A DNA stretch of 64,000 bases from Mycobacterium kyorinense. Lineage in GTDB: Bacteria; Actinomycetota; Actinomycetes; Mycobacteriales; Mycobacteriaceae. The position numbers were made by a program, and so were the translations under genes. Location: NCBI RefSeq assembly GCF_002101735.1, contig NZ_LQPE01000031.1, positions 1 to 64,000 of the forward strand, read 5' to 3'. Below the pieces are notes generated by a model, which saw only the letters and a program-made list of their open reading frames with translations, was not told the DNA's origin and searched no databases. Numbering within the stretch: position 1 is the first letter of the stretch; each line of letters starts with the position of its first letter. Shown here in pieces: positions 17,556-26,710 of the stretch.

Positions 17556-19349
17556 ATGACAAGAATCATTCCCGAGCCGACCCAGGCCAAGCGGGAGCCC
17601 GGCCAACTTGTTGAGATGGCGTGGGATCCGATCACCCGGATCGTAGGCAGTCTTGGGATCTACACCAAGATCGACTTCGACAACAAAGAAGTGGTGGAAT
17701 GCCACAGCACGTCGTCGATCTTCCGCGGCTACTCGATCTTCATGAAGGGCAAGGATCCTCGCGACGCGCACTTCATCACCAGCCGTATCTGTGGTATCTG
17801 CGGTGACAACCACTGCACCTGTTCGGTCTACACGCAGAACATGGCCTACGGGGTCAAGCCGCCGCACTTGGGCGAATGGCTGATCAACCTCGGCGAGGCC
17901 GCGGAATACATGTTCGACCACAACATCTTCCAGGAGAATCTGGTCGGGGTGGACTTCTGCGAGAAGATGGTCTCCGAGACCAATCCCGGTGTGCTGTCGA
18001 AAGCCGAGAACACCGCCGCGCCGCACGCGGACATGCACGGGTACAAGACCGTCGCGGACATCATGCGGTCACTCAACCCGTTTTCCGGCGAGTTCTACCG
18101 CGAAGCGTTGCAAGTCAGCCGGTACACCCGGGAAATGTTCTGCCTGATGGAAGGCAGACACGTGCACCCGTCGACGCTGTACCCCGGCGGTATCGGCACC
18201 ACCGCGACCGTGCAGTTGATGACCGACTACATGGCCCGGCTGATGCGCTACGTCGAGTTCATGAAGAAGGTCGTGCCCATGCACGACGACCTGTTCGACT
18301 TCTTCTACGAGGCGATGCCGGGGTATGAGAAGGTCGGCCTGCGGCGCACCCTGCTGGGCTGCTGGGGCTCGTTCCAGGATCCCGAGGTCTGCAACTTCGC
18401 TTACAAGGACATGGAGCGGTGGGGCAACGCCATGTACGTCACACCCGGTGTGGTGGTCGACGGCAAGCTGGTGACCCACTCGCTGGTCGACATCAATCTG
18501 GGTATCCGGATCCTTTTGGGCAGTTCGTATTACGACGACTGGACCGATCAGGAGATGTTCGTCAGGAACGATCCGCTGGGTAATCCGGTCGACCGGCGGC
18601 ACCCGTGGAACCAGCACACCAACCCACATCCGGCCAAGCGGGACATGGACGGCGGGCCCTACAGCTGGGTGATGTCGCCGCGTTGGCTGCACAACGGAGA
18701 TCACCTCGCGCTGGACACCGGCGGCGGCCCGCTGGCCCGGCTCTGGGCAACGGCGCTGGCCGGGCTGGTCGACATCGGCTACGTCAAGTCCACCGGCCGC
18801 AGTGTGAAGATCAACTTCCCCAAGACCGCGCTACGGGGCCCGGTCGAATTGGAGTGGAAGATCCCCGAGCACGGGTCTAACACGATCGAACGCGACCGCG
18901 CGCGAACGTATTTCCAGGCCTACGCGGCGGGGTGCGCGCTGTACTTCTGCGAGAAGGCGCTCGCGGAGATCCGGGCCGGCCGCACCAAGACCTGGGAGAA
19001 GTTCGAGGTGCCCGACGAAGCCATTGGCTGTGGTTTCACCGAGGCGGTCCGCGGAGTGCTGAGCCACCACATGGTGATCCGGGACGGCAAGATCGCCAAC
19101 TACCACCCGTATCCGCCAACCCCGTGGAACGCCAACCCGCGCGACGTCTACGGCACCCCGGGACCGTACGAGGACGCGGTGCAGGGCCAGCCGATCTTCG
19201 AGGAGAACGACCGGGAGCACTTCAAGGGGATTGACATCATGCGCACGGTGCGCAGCTTCGATCCGTGCCTGCCGTGCGGTGTGCACATGTACCTGGGCAA
19301 GGGCAAGACCCTGGAACGACTGCACTCGCCGACGCAAACGATGGAGTGA
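17556..19349 (+). CDS. hhyL: Group 1h [NiFe] hydrogenase large subunit
   Basis: Catalytic subunit carrying the Ni-Fe(CN)2CO centre (597 residues). The first ligand motif is RICGICGDNH (Cys79, Cys82) and the second is DPCLPCGVH (Cys571, Cys574). The 20-residue tail after His577 is the extension removed by the maturation protease after nickel insertion. The long conserved block around NLGEAAEYMFDHNIFQENL and the MEGRHVHPSTLYPGG block are those of the actinobacterial high-affinity class. Three bases separate it from the next gene. Confidence 0.96.
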   Translation: MTRIIPEPTQAKREPGQLVEMAWDPITRIVGSLGIYTKIDFDNKEVVECHSTSSIFRGYSIFMKGKDPRDAHFITSRICGICGDNHCTCSVYTQNMAYGVKPPHLGEWLINLGEAAEYMFDHNIFQENLVGVDFCEKMVSETNPGVLSKAENTAAPHADMHGYKTVADIMRSLNPFSGEFYREALQVSRYTREMFCLMEGRHVHPSTLYPGGIGTTATVQLMTDYMARLMRYVEFMKKVVPMHDDLFDFFYEAMPGYEKVGLRRTLLGCWGSFQDPEVCNFAYKDMERWGNAMYVTPGVVVDGKLVTHSLVDINLGIRILLGSSYYDDWTDQEMFVRNDPLGNPVDRRHPWNQHTNPHPAKRDMDGGPYSWVMSPRWLHNGDHLALDTGGGPLARLWATALAGLVDIGYVKSTGRSVKINFPKTALRGPVELEWKIPEHGSNTIERDRARTYFQAYAAGCALYFCEKALAEIRAGRTKTWEKFEVPDEAIGCGFTEAVRGVLSHHMVIRDGKIANYHPYPPTPWNANPRDVYGTPGPYEDAVQGQPIFEENDREHFKGIDIMRTVRSFDPCLPCGVHMYLGKGKTLERLHSPTQTME

Positions 19350-19352
19350 TGC

Positions 19353-20234
19353 ATGGCAGATCGCCCCGAGGAGATACAGGGGGACGCGCGATGGCGCACG
19401 GCGGGCGATCGGATCCAGACACTGCTGGACGCGACCGCAACCGGCGGGGCTGCCGTACGCGAACGCGCCGAGCAATTGGTTCGCGAGGTAGTCGAACTCT
19501 ACGGCGCAAGCCTGTCGCGGATCGTGGAGTTGGTTGACGATCCGGCGATCGTCGAGCGTCTCGCCACCGACGACCTGGTGGCCAGCCTGCTGCTGGTGCA
19601 CGGCCTCCACCCGCATGACGTATACCGGCGGGTCTCCGACGCGCTCGAGCGGGTCCGGCCGTATCTGGGTTCCCACGGCGGCGATGTCGGGTTGCTCGAC
19701 ATCGTCGAAGACACGGTACGACTGCGGTTCACGGGCAGCTGCACGAGCTGCCCGTCGTCGGCGGTGACGCTGGAGCTGACCGTCGAAGACGCGATCCGTG
19801 CTGCCGCGCCGGAGATTTCGTCGATCGAAGTGGTGAGCTCCGAAGCCGAGGCGGCGCTGATCCCCGCCGAAACCCTTTTGGCCAAAGTCCATTCCACCGG
19901 CACCGCGTGGCATCAGGTACCCGAGTTGGCCGAGCTGGCTCCCGGCGAAATCGGCGGCTTCACCGTCGACGGCGTCTCGGTGCTGGCCTGCCGGGTCGGG
20001 GACCAGCTGTACGCCTACCACGACCACTGCCCCGCATGCGACGAATCGTTGGCCGGCGCGGAACTGCACGAGGAGCGGCTGAGCTGTCCGGGTTGTCACG
20101 CGCATTTCGACGTCGTGCACGCCGGCGCCGGCCTGGACGACCACGGCGCGCACCTGGATCCCATCCCGCTGCTGGCCCGCGACGGCGTGTTGTCCCTCGC
20201 CGTCCCCGCCGAGCCGATGGGGGCTCCGGCATGA
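19353..20234 (+). CDS. hhyE: NifU-like/Rieske-like iron-sulfur protein (HhyE-type electron carrier)
   Basis: A 293-residue protein coded directly after the large subunit, as in other mycobacterial high-affinity hydrogenase operons, where it is proposed to link the enzyme to the respiratory chain. Residues about 95-155 are a NifU C-terminal domain with CxxC (Cys130, Cys133). Residues about 180-285 form a Rieske-like domain. Its ligand positions are not the usual Cys-His/Cys-His: they read Cys226-x-x-Cys229 and Cys245-x-x-Cys248-His249. The cluster or metal could therefore be all-Cys ligated. The N-terminal 90 residues are helical and of unknown role. The stop overlaps the next ATG. Confidence 0.85.
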   Translation: MADRPEEIQGDARWRTAGDRIQTLLDATATGGAAVRERAEQLVREVVELYGASLSRIVELVDDPAIVERLATDDLVASLLLVHGLHPHDVYRRVSDALERVRPYLGSHGGDVGLLDIVEDTVRLRFTGSCTSCPSSAVTLELTVEDAIRAAAPEISSIEVVSSEAEAALIPAETLLAKVHSTGTAWHQVPELAELAPGEIGGFTVDGVSVLACRVGDQLYAYHDHCPACDESLAGAELHEERLSCPGCHAHFDVVHAGAGLDDHGAHLDPIPLLARDGVLSLAVPAEPMGAPA

Positions 20235-20857
20235 CCAGTCCGTTCGACATCCTGTCGCGCATCACCAGCAACCGGCGGGCGCCTGAGCCCGCGGGCCCAC
20301 GGTGTGAGATGTGCGCCGACCCAATCGCCGACGAGCACCAACATGTGGTGAATGTGGCCGGGCGGCAACTGATGTGCGTCTGCCGGGCCTGCTACCTGTT
20401 GTTCACCGACTCGCAAGCGCAGCTGCGCTACCGTGCGGTCCCGGACCGTTATCTCGCCTTGCCCGACTTCGCGCTGGACCGCCGCGCCTGGGACGCGCTG
20501 CAGATCCCGGTCGGGCTGGCGTTCTTTTTCCGCAACTCAACCCTGGGGCGCACCGTCGCGTTCTATCCGGGGCCGGCCGGCGCCACCGAGTCCGAACTCG
20601 ACCTCGACGCGTGGAGTGCGATCGCCGCCGCCGAACCGCGGGTGGATCTGCTAGCCGACGACGTCGAAGCGCTGCTGGTGCGGGTTCCTGACGATGGGCA
20701 ACCGATCTGCTATCTGGTGCCGATCGACACCTGCTACGAGTTCGTCGGCGGGTTGCGAAAGTTGTGGCGCGGCTTCGACGGCGGGCAGCAGGCCCGCGAT
20801 TTCATCGACGAGTTCTTCGCCAGGCTCGCCGCCCGCAGTAAGGAGCAAGGACGGTGA
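20231..20857 (+). CDS. Hydrogenase-cluster protein of unknown function (DUF5947-type)
   Basis: A 208-residue soluble protein. A zinc-finger-like N-terminal part has CEMC (about residues 26-29) and CRAC (about 55-58), with a His-rich stretch ADEHQHVV between them. The remainder is a mixed alpha/beta domain with FFFRNSTLGRTVAFYPGP. Its start overlaps the hhyE stop (ATGA) and its stop overlaps the next GTG, so translation is coupled. I assign it to the DUF5947 group from memory of this operon type. A role in hydrogenase assembly or electron transfer is inferred only from position. Confidence 0.75.
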   Translation: MTSPFDILSRITSNRRAPEPAGPRCEMCADPIADEHQHVVNVAGRQLMCVCRACYLLFTDSQAQLRYRAVPDRYLALPDFALDRRAWDALQIPVGLAFFFRNSTLGRTVAFYPGPAGATESELDLDAWSAIAAAEPRVDLLADDVEALLVRVPDDGQPICYLVPIDTCYEFVGGLRKLWRGFDGGQQARDFIDEFFARLAARSKEQGR

Positions 20858-21495
20858 CCGGTCTGACGTTCACCGTCGTCGACGTCGCCCCGGAACCGTA
20901 CGCGGCCACTCCGATCCTGGCCGCGCGGGTGGCTATCTCGGCGGCCGGCGACGAGCCGGTGCATGCGATCGCGCTGCGCTGCCAGGTCCGCATCGACCCG
21001 CTGCGGCGCGGGTATTCCGAAGACGAGGCCGTGGGACTGGCCGACCTGTTCGGGCCGCGCGAACGCTGGGCCACCACGCAACACACATTCCTGTGGCAGC
21101 ACTGCGCGGCGATGGTGCCGGGGTTCACCGGCGTCACCGAGGTAGCGCTCGCCCTGGAGTGCACCTACGACTTCGAGGTCGCCGCCGCCAAGTACTTGCA
21201 TGCGTTACGTGACGGAGCCGTGCCGTTGCAATTCCTGTTCAGCGGAACGGTATTCAGCGCCGGAGAGCGGGGATTTTCGGTGCGGCAGGTGCCGTGGGAC
21301 TGCGAAGACCGCTACCACATGCCGGTCTCGGTGTGGCGGGAGCTGATCGCCCAGCACTACCCGAACAGCGGATGGGTCCGCCTTTCGCACGACACCGCGG
21401 CGGCGCTGGTCGCTTACAAGTCGGCGCGCGGCCTTTTGAATATCGACGATGCGGTCAACGCGCTACTGGCCGCGGCGCGCGAGGAGGTCCGATGA
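20854..21495 (+). CDS. Hydrogenase-cluster protein of unknown function (DUF6084-type)
   Basis: A 213-residue protein predicted to be mostly beta sheet (FTVVDVAPEPYAATP at the start, alternating hydrophobic strands after it). Conserved Trp and Cys residues include FLWQHCAAMVPGF, and there is a helical C-terminus. It has no membrane segment or signal. GTG start, four-base overlap with both neighbours. It occurs beside group 1h hydrogenases; the DUF6084 label is from memory of that context. The biochemical role is unknown. Confidence 0.72.
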   Translation: MTGLTFTVVDVAPEPYAATPILAARVAISAAGDEPVHAIALRCQVRIDPLRRGYSEDEAVGLADLFGPRERWATTQHTFLWQHCAAMVPGFTGVTEVALALECTYDFEVAAAKYLHALRDGAVPLQFLFSGTVFSAGERGFSVRQVPWDCEDRYHMPVSVWRELIAQHYPNSGWVRLSHDTAAALVAYKSARGLLNIDDAVNALLAAAREEVR

Positions 21496-22811
21496 GCGTC
21501 AATTGGGACCGGGCCCGCGCCGTCGCCGACGCCGTGCTCTATGAGGGCTACTTGCTCTACCCGTACCGCGCGACGTCGACCAAGAACCAGTCCCGTTGGC
21601 AATTCGGGGTTCTGGGCCCACCCGGTGCGGCCGACGCCGGACTCGGTGAGCAAGACAATCTGTCCGCACAATTTCTTGTCGAGAACGCCCGCGCCATCAC
21701 GCTGGTGGTGCGGTTCCTGCAACTGCAGCACCGCGGCGCCGAGCGCGACGGCGGGGGTGGGCACTACCACCCGGTCGACGAGCTGATTACGCCGTCAGGA
21801 TCGTGGCTCTCCTGGGATGAGGCTGTCGAACGTGAATTGTCGTTCGGCCCTCTGGAGCTGGCTGACATTCCGCGGCAATGGACGCTGCCGGTGACGGTGC
21901 CACCGGGAACGGAGATCGAACCGGTCGACGGTGGTCGGCTGGTGCGCACCAGGCAGGAGATCCGCGCGTCGTTGACCGTCGCGGTGGAGCGCGACGGCAA
22001 CCTGGACCGTGTCACGCTCACGGTGTGCAACACCGGCGCGGCGGCGGCTGACAAGGCCGACGCGATTTCCAGGTCCCTGATCGGGACCCATGTCATCGCG
22101 GAAACGGTTGACGGCCAGTTCATTTCATTGCTCGATCCGCCGGAACACGCTTCGGCGGCCGCTGAGCGCTGCCGGCAGCACCGATGCTTTCCGGTGCTCG
22201 CCGGCCCTCCCGGCGAGCACGATCTGCTGCTGATTTCGCCGATCATTCTCTACGACCATCCCGAGATCGCCGAGCAGAGCGACATGGCGCTCTACGACGC
22301 CACGGAGATCGACGAGATCCTCACGCTGCGGGTGATGACCATGACCGAGGAAGAGAAGGCTGCGGCGCGCGCCACCGATCCGCTGGCCGCGCAGATCATC
22401 GACCGCTGCGACGCGATGTCGACGGAGGCGTTGCAACGCCTGCACGGCGTACTGCGCGATCCGCACCAGGTTGCCGGCCTGATTCCGGAGATACCCGAAG
22501 GTGTCGAGTGGTGGGATCCGCTGGCCGACAGCGCAGTTCGCCCGGATACCGATGCGGTGTTGGTGAACGGCGTCCGCGTGGCTCGCGGCAGCCGCGTCCG
22601 GTTGCATCCGGGCCGCCGCGCCGACGCGCAAGACGTCTTCTTCGCGGGCAAAACCGCTCGCGTCACGTCCGTGCACGAGGACGTCGACGGCAACCAGCAC
22701 GTCGGCGTCGTCGTCGAGGACGACCCGGCGGCGGACCTGCACGACTGGTATGGCCGCTACCTGTACTTCTCGCCCGACGAAGTCGAACCGCTGGAACCGC
22801 AACACAGGTGA
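21492..22811 (+). CDS. Hydrogenase-cluster protein of unknown function, 439 residues
   Basis: A large soluble protein translated from an ATG that overlaps the preceding stop. The first part (DAVLYEGYLLYPYRATSTKN) and the middle are beta-rich. The C-terminal approximately 80 residues (from VNGVRVARGSRVRLHPG) look like a small SH3-like/KOW barrel followed by an acidic tail ending in YLYFSPDEVEPLEP. No catalytic motif is recognisable. Overlapping starts and stops place it firmly in the hydrogenase operon. It might be an assembly scaffold or a subunit of the complex, but nothing in the sequence proves either. Confidence 0.72.
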   Translation: MSVNWDRARAVADAVLYEGYLLYPYRATSTKNQSRWQFGVLGPPGAADAGLGEQDNLSAQFLVENARAITLVVRFLQLQHRGAERDGGGGHYHPVDELITPSGSWLSWDEAVERELSFGPLELADIPRQWTLPVTVPPGTEIEPVDGGRLVRTRQEIRASLTVAVERDGNLDRVTLTVCNTGAAAADKADAISRSLIGTHVIAETVDGQFISLLDPPEHASAAAERCRQHRCFPVLAGPPGEHDLLLISPIILYDHPEIAEQSDMALYDATEIDEILTLRVMTMTEEEKAAARATDPLAAQIIDRCDAMSTEALQRLHGVLRDPHQVAGLIPEIPEGVEWWDPLADSAVRPDTDAVLVNGVRVARGSRVRLHPGRRADAQDVFFAGKTARVTSVHEDVDGNQHVGVVVEDDPAADLHDWYGRYLYFSPDEVEPLEPQHR

Positions 22812-22826
22812 AGAAAGGAAATCGAC

Positions 22827-22946
22827 ATGGAGATCCTTGGTTGGGTGTTTATCGGCATCCTGGCAGTGATCGCCTTGGTAGCGGTGACGATGGGAGTCAT
22901 GTCGCTCCCGGATGCCCGGCGCTACCTGAAGATCCGCCACATGTAG
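22827..22946 (+). CDS. 39-residue single-pass membrane peptide (DUF6893-type)
   Basis: A short gene with a strong ribosome site (GAAAGGA) before ATG 22827. The product is one hydrophobic helix (about residues 5-27, WVFIGILAVIALVAVTMGVM) followed by a basic cytoplasmic tail LPDARRYLKIRHM. It lies 15 bp after the 439-residue gene and 7 bp before the protease gene. It could anchor the otherwise soluble hydrogenase to the membrane or to the quinone pool. The link is inference from position and topology. Confidence 0.78.
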   Translation: MEILGWVFIGILAVIALVAVTMGVMSLPDARRYLKIRHM

Positions 22947-22953
22947 GCGGTTC

Positions 22954-23445
22954 ATGACCGCGCGCATCTTGGTAGCCGGTATCGGTAACATCTTCCTCGG
23001 TGACGACGGCTTCGGACCCGAGGTGATGCGCTATGTGTGTGATCGGGTTGCCGGATCCGATGGAGTGCGCGCGACCGACTACGGAATCGGGGGCATGCAC
23101 TTGGCCTACGACCTCCTTGACGGTTGGGACGCCCTGGTGCTTGTCGACGCCGTGCCCAACCAGGGCTCACCTGGCACAGTCCATGTCTTCGAAGCCGACC
23201 ATGAAACCCTTTCGAGCACAGCGGGTCTAGACGGTCACAGTATGGATCCGGCGGCGGTGTTCGCCAGCCTTCGGGCTCTCGGCGGCGTCGTACCCCGGAC
23301 CGTCGTCGTGGGGTGTGAGGTCGCCGACGTCACCGACGGCTTGGGCTTGAGCGAGATCGTCCAAGCCGCCGTTCCGGGCGCGGTGCAGGCGGTCGAGTCG
23401 GCGGTGGCGATGCTGCGCACCGAGGACGACGGGCGGGAGGTTTGA
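22954..23445 (+). CDS. Hydrogenase maturation endopeptidase (HyaD/HupD family)
   Basis: A 163-residue protease that removes the C-terminal extension of the large subunit once nickel is bound. The nickel-sensing ligands of the family are visible: Glu in GDDGFGPEVM, Asp in LVDAV, and His in LDGHSMDP. The AGIGNIFLGDDG N-terminus is diagnostic. It is the partner of the 20-residue tail on HhyL. ATG start after the small membrane peptide; three bases then separate it from hypC. Confidence 0.93.
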   Translation: MTARILVAGIGNIFLGDDGFGPEVMRYVCDRVAGSDGVRATDYGIGGMHLAYDLLDGWDALVLVDAVPNQGSPGTVHVFEADHETLSSTAGLDGHSMDPAAVFASLRALGGVVPRTVVVGCEVADVTDGLGLSEIVQAAVPGAVQAVESAVAMLRTEDDGREV

Positions 23446-23448
23446 CAG

Positions 23449-23697
23449 ATGTGTCTGGGAATTCCGGGTCAAGTCGTCCGGATGCTGGACGGCTACGGGG
23501 GGCAACTCGCGCTGGTCGACGTCGCCGGCGAGCAGCGCAAGGTCAACGTGGGGATGCTGCCGGAGGAGACGTTCGCACCCGGCGACTGGGTCATCATCCA
23601 CATGGGTTTCGTGGTCGAGAAGACCGACCGGGCCGGCGCCGAGCAGGCGATGGCCGGTCTCGAGTTGATGGGCCGCGGCGGTGATGGGTTGACATGA
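23449..23697 (+). CDS. hypC: HypC/HupF hydrogenase maturation chaperone (first copy)
   Basis: An 82-residue chaperone that carries Fe(CN)2CO with HypD and delivers it to the large subunit. It begins with the essential Met-Cys-Leu-Gly-Ile-Pro motif, in which Cys2 is the Fe ligand. The OB-fold end [15 protein letters not shown] is typical. The ribosome site GGGAGG precedes the ATG. Its stop overlaps the hypF start. Confidence 0.94.
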   Translation: MCLGIPGQVVRMLDGYGGQLALVDVAGEQRKVNVGMLPEETFAPGDWVIIHMGFVVEKTDRAGAEQAMAGLELMGRGGDGLT

Positions 23698-25994
23698 CTG
23701 ACGTGTTGCTCCGATCCGGAGATGTTCGGCAGCGGTTCACCGTGACCGGTGTCGTTCAGGGGGTGGGCTTTCGTCCGTTTGTGCACCGGATTGCCAGTGA
23801 TCTGGGTCTGGCCGGACTTGTCGGAAACGATTCCGGCGCGGTGTTTCTCGAGGTGCAAGGGCCGGCTGCGCGCATTGACGAGTTCGGCCGCCGGCTGCGG
23901 GCGGAGGCTCCACCGCTGGCCATGATCACCGCGGTCTCCGTCGTCAACGTCGAGCCCACTTGCGACACCGGTTTCCGGATCGTCGAGAGCCAAACGGTCG
24001 CCGGGGCCATCACGCCGATTCCGCCCGACATCGCGGTCTGCGACGACTGTGTGCGCGAGCTTTTCGATCCCCACGACCGCCGTTACCGGCACCCGTTCGT
24101 GACATGCACCAACTGCGGGCCGCGGTTCACGATCATCCGCGCGCTGCCGTACGACCGTCCGGCCACCACCATGGCGGGGTTCACCATGTGTGAGCTGTGC
24201 GCGGCCGAATACCACGATCCGAGCAACCGGCGGTTCCATGCCCAGCCGATCGCCTGTCCGGACTGCGGGCCGTCGCTGTGGTTCCGCTCCGGCTCCGGGC
24301 GAGTCGACGGATCGGATGCCGCGCTGGCGGCAACGCAACAGGCGCTGGCCGCCGGCGCGGTGGTTGCGATCAAGGGAATCGGCGGCTACCACCTGGCCTG
24401 TGTCGTCGACGACGACGCGGTCGTCGGCGCGTTACGGGTCCGAAAGGCGCGGGGCGCGAAGCCGTTTGCCATGCTGGTGCGCGATCTGGAAGTCGCCCGC
24501 CGATACGCGTGGATCGACGACACCGAAGCGGCGGTGCTATCGAGTCCGGCACGGCCGATCGTGTTGCTGCCGCGGCGCCCGGACGCGCCAGTAGCGCAGG
24601 CCGTTGCGCCCGGCAGCCCGCTGCTCGGGCTGATGTTGCCGTACTCGCCCATCCATCACCTCCTGCTGGCGGCGGTGCCCGATGCCTTGGTGCTGACGAG
24701 CGCCAACCGGTCCGCCGATCCGATCTGCTTCACCGAAGACGATGCCGCCCAACGGCTTCCACAGCTCTGCGATGCGGTGCTCGACCACAACCGGCCGATC
24801 CAGGTGCCCTGCGACGACTCGGTGGTGCGCGTCCTCGACGGCCGGGAACTGCCGATCCGCCGCTCCCGGGGTTACGCGCCGCTGCCCGTCGACCTCGGCC
24901 GCGAGGGCCCTGCCGTGCTGGCTGTCGGCGGCGAACTGAAGAACACGTTCTGCCTCACAGACGGCCCGCGCGCGTTCATGTCCGGGCACATCGGTGACAT
25001 GGGCACGCTGGAGACGCTCCGGGCATTCGAGCGCGCAGTGGACCAGCTCGGCGAAATCCGGCACCAGCCGGTGCGGTTGGCCGCCGATCTGCATCCGGGG
25101 TATCAGACCCGCAGTTGGGCCGAGCGCCACGCCGGTGATCGCCGGTTGGATCTCGTCCAGCACCACCATGCGCACGTCGTCTCGCTGCTGGCCGAGCACG
25201 GCCGAATCGGCGAACCCATCATCGGGGTCTCCTTCGACGGCACCGGATATGGCTGCGACGGCACCATCTGGGGCGGCGAGATCCTGGCGCTGGGCCGCGA
25301 CAGCCACCGGTTCACCCGGGTCGGTTATCTGATGCCGGTGCCGCTGCCGGGCGGGGATGCCGCGGTGCGCAATCCGTGGCGGATGGCGTTGTCGCAGTTG
25401 CGGATCGCCAGCATCGACTGGAGCCCGAATTTGGCCCCGGTGACGGCCGCGACGCCCGCCGAGCTGTCCGCTGTGCGCTCGCAGTTGGACAGCGGTGTCG
25501 GCTGTGTGCCGTGTTCGAGCATGGGCCGGCTGTTTGACGCGATCGCCTCCCTGCTCGGAATCCGTCACCGCATCGACTACGAGGCCCAGGCCGCTATCGA
25601 ACTCGAGGTGCTGGCCGAAACCGCAGGCAGCACTGCGCAGTTGCGGCTGGATGTGGGCGCCGATGGCGTGATCGACCCGCGTGGCTTGGTGCGGGCAATG
25701 GTGACGGAGCTGCGCGCGGGAACCGAACCGGCTGTGCTGGCGGCCGGCTTCCACCAGGCGGTCGCGACCGCCGTCGCCGAGGCGGTCGCTCTGGTGGCCG
25801 GCCCGGTGAAATTGGTGGGCCTCACTGGTGGGGTGTTCCAGAACGTGCTGCTGCTGCGCGCCTGCCGAGAACGGCTGCAGCAGGCGGGCTTCGAGGTCCT
25901 GACTCATCACATCGTGCCGCCTAACGACGGTGGGCTGGCGCTCGGCCAAGCAGCGGTGTCGGTGCTGACTGCATTGGAGGACCAATTGTTATGA
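23694..25994 (+). CDS. hypF: HypF carbamoyltransferase
   Basis: Makes the carbamoyl group that HypE converts to cyanide ligands. Domains in order: acylphosphatase (residues about 15-105, [14 protein letters not shown]), two C4 zinc fingers (CDDC...CTNCG and CELC...CPDCG, about 115-200), a YrdC-like carbamoyl-adenylate domain (about 210-400), and a Kae1-like C-terminal domain with HHHAHVVSL and [10 protein letters not shown]. 766 residues, full length with no lesion. The start overlaps hypC and the stop overlaps the next gene. Confidence 0.96.
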   Translation: MTDVLLRSGDVRQRFTVTGVVQGVGFRPFVHRIASDLGLAGLVGNDSGAVFLEVQGPAARIDEFGRRLRAEAPPLAMITAVSVVNVEPTCDTGFRIVESQTVAGAITPIPPDIAVCDDCVRELFDPHDRRYRHPFVTCTNCGPRFTIIRALPYDRPATTMAGFTMCELCAAEYHDPSNRRFHAQPIACPDCGPSLWFRSGSGRVDGSDAALAATQQALAAGAVVAIKGIGGYHLACVVDDDAVVGALRVRKARGAKPFAMLVRDLEVARRYAWIDDTEAAVLSSPARPIVLLPRRPDAPVAQAVAPGSPLLGLMLPYSPIHHLLLAAVPDALVLTSANRSADPICFTEDDAAQRLPQLCDAVLDHNRPIQVPCDDSVVRVLDGRELPIRRSRGYAPLPVDLGREGPAVLAVGGELKNTFCLTDGPRAFMSGHIGDMGTLETLRAFERAVDQLGEIRHQPVRLAADLHPGYQTRSWAERHAGDRRLDLVQHHHAHVVSLLAEHGRIGEPIIGVSFDGTGYGCDGTIWGGEILALGRDSHRFTRVGYLMPVPLPGGDAAVRNPWRMALSQLRIASIDWSPNLAPVTAATPAELSAVRSQLDSGVGCVPCSSMGRLFDAIASLLGIRHRIDYEAQAAIELEVLAETAGSTAQLRLDVGADGVIDPRGLVRAMVTELRAGTEPAVLAAGFHQAVATAVAEAVALVAGPVKLVGLTGGVFQNVLLLRACRERLQQAGFEVLTHHIVPPNDGGLALGQAAVSVLTALEDQLL

Positions 25995-26710
25995 CTACCA
26001 CCGCGATTGACCGCGGACTCGGCGCCGACCTGACCGCCGACCTCGCCGCCACCGCGCTCACTCTTGCCAAACGATTCGCGGCCGGTGCCACGATGTGGTC
26101 CATTGCACCGGGGTGGGAGCCGCACGCCCTGCACATCGCGGTCGAGTTCATCCACCCGGTGATCGTGGGCAAGCGGGCGCTGCCGGCGGTCGCGTTGACC
26201 GGGCCCGACGTGGTGGACCTGGTGAGGGTGTCGGTCCGTCCCGGCGACATCGTGGTCGGCGTCGGCGGCGCCGACAATGCCGAGGTGCGATCGGTGATGC
26301 GCCGATGCCCCGCCTGGGGCGCCACCAGCGTCTGGATCGGCAGCGGTGAACGGCCGCCGGCCGGAATGGCAGATCACGTGCTGTGGCTCGACGATCCCGA
26401 TCCCAGGGTGCCCGCGACCGGCGGTTTTGTGTTGTTCTACCACCTGTTGTGGGAACTGACCCACGTCTGTTTCGAGCACCCGGGGCTGCTGAAACCGGCT
26501 GCTGCAGAAGAGGTCTGCACAATCTGCAGCGACGAGGGCCGCCTCGGTGAGGTGGCAGCGACGTCGGCGGACGGCACCGCCGAGGTACGTACCGCCCGAG
26601 GGGTCGAAACTGTCGCGACCACGCTGGTCGAGCCGATCGAGCCGGGCGATCTCGTGCTCTTACACGCGGGGACGGCGATCCACCGCCTCGAGGAGGAGCC
26701 GCGGACATGA
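25991..26710 (+). CDS. SIS-like domain fused to a C-terminal HypC-like domain
   Basis: A 239-residue two-domain protein. Residues about 20-165 resemble a SIS sugar-isomerase-type Rossmann fold ([19 protein letters not shown], then [12 protein letters not shown]). Residues about 174-236 match the HypC fold: [14 protein letters not shown], a central strand region, and [19 protein letters not shown]. Cys176 takes the place of HypC Cys2. It overlaps hypF and the next SIS gene by four bases each. The role is probably maturation, possibly scaffolding the Fe(CN)2CO unit, but this is inferred from the fold and neighbours. Confidence 0.75.
   Translation: MTTTAIDRGLGADLTADLAATALTLAKRFAAGATMWSIAPGWEPHALHIAVEFIHPVIVGKRALPAVALTGPDVVDLVRVSVRPGDIVVGVGGADNAEVRSVMRRCPAWGATSVWIGSGERPPAGMADHVLWLDDPDPRVPATGGFVLFYHLLWELTHVCFEHPGLLKPAAAEEVCTICSDEGRLGEVAATSADGTAEVRTARGVETVATTLVEPIEPGDLVLLHAGTAIHRLEEEPRT

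Noticed and set aside
22954..25994. Selenocysteine in the hydrogenase or its maturation genes
   Set aside because: All metal-binding positions in hhyL are Cys codons and there is no in-frame TGA in any of these genes.
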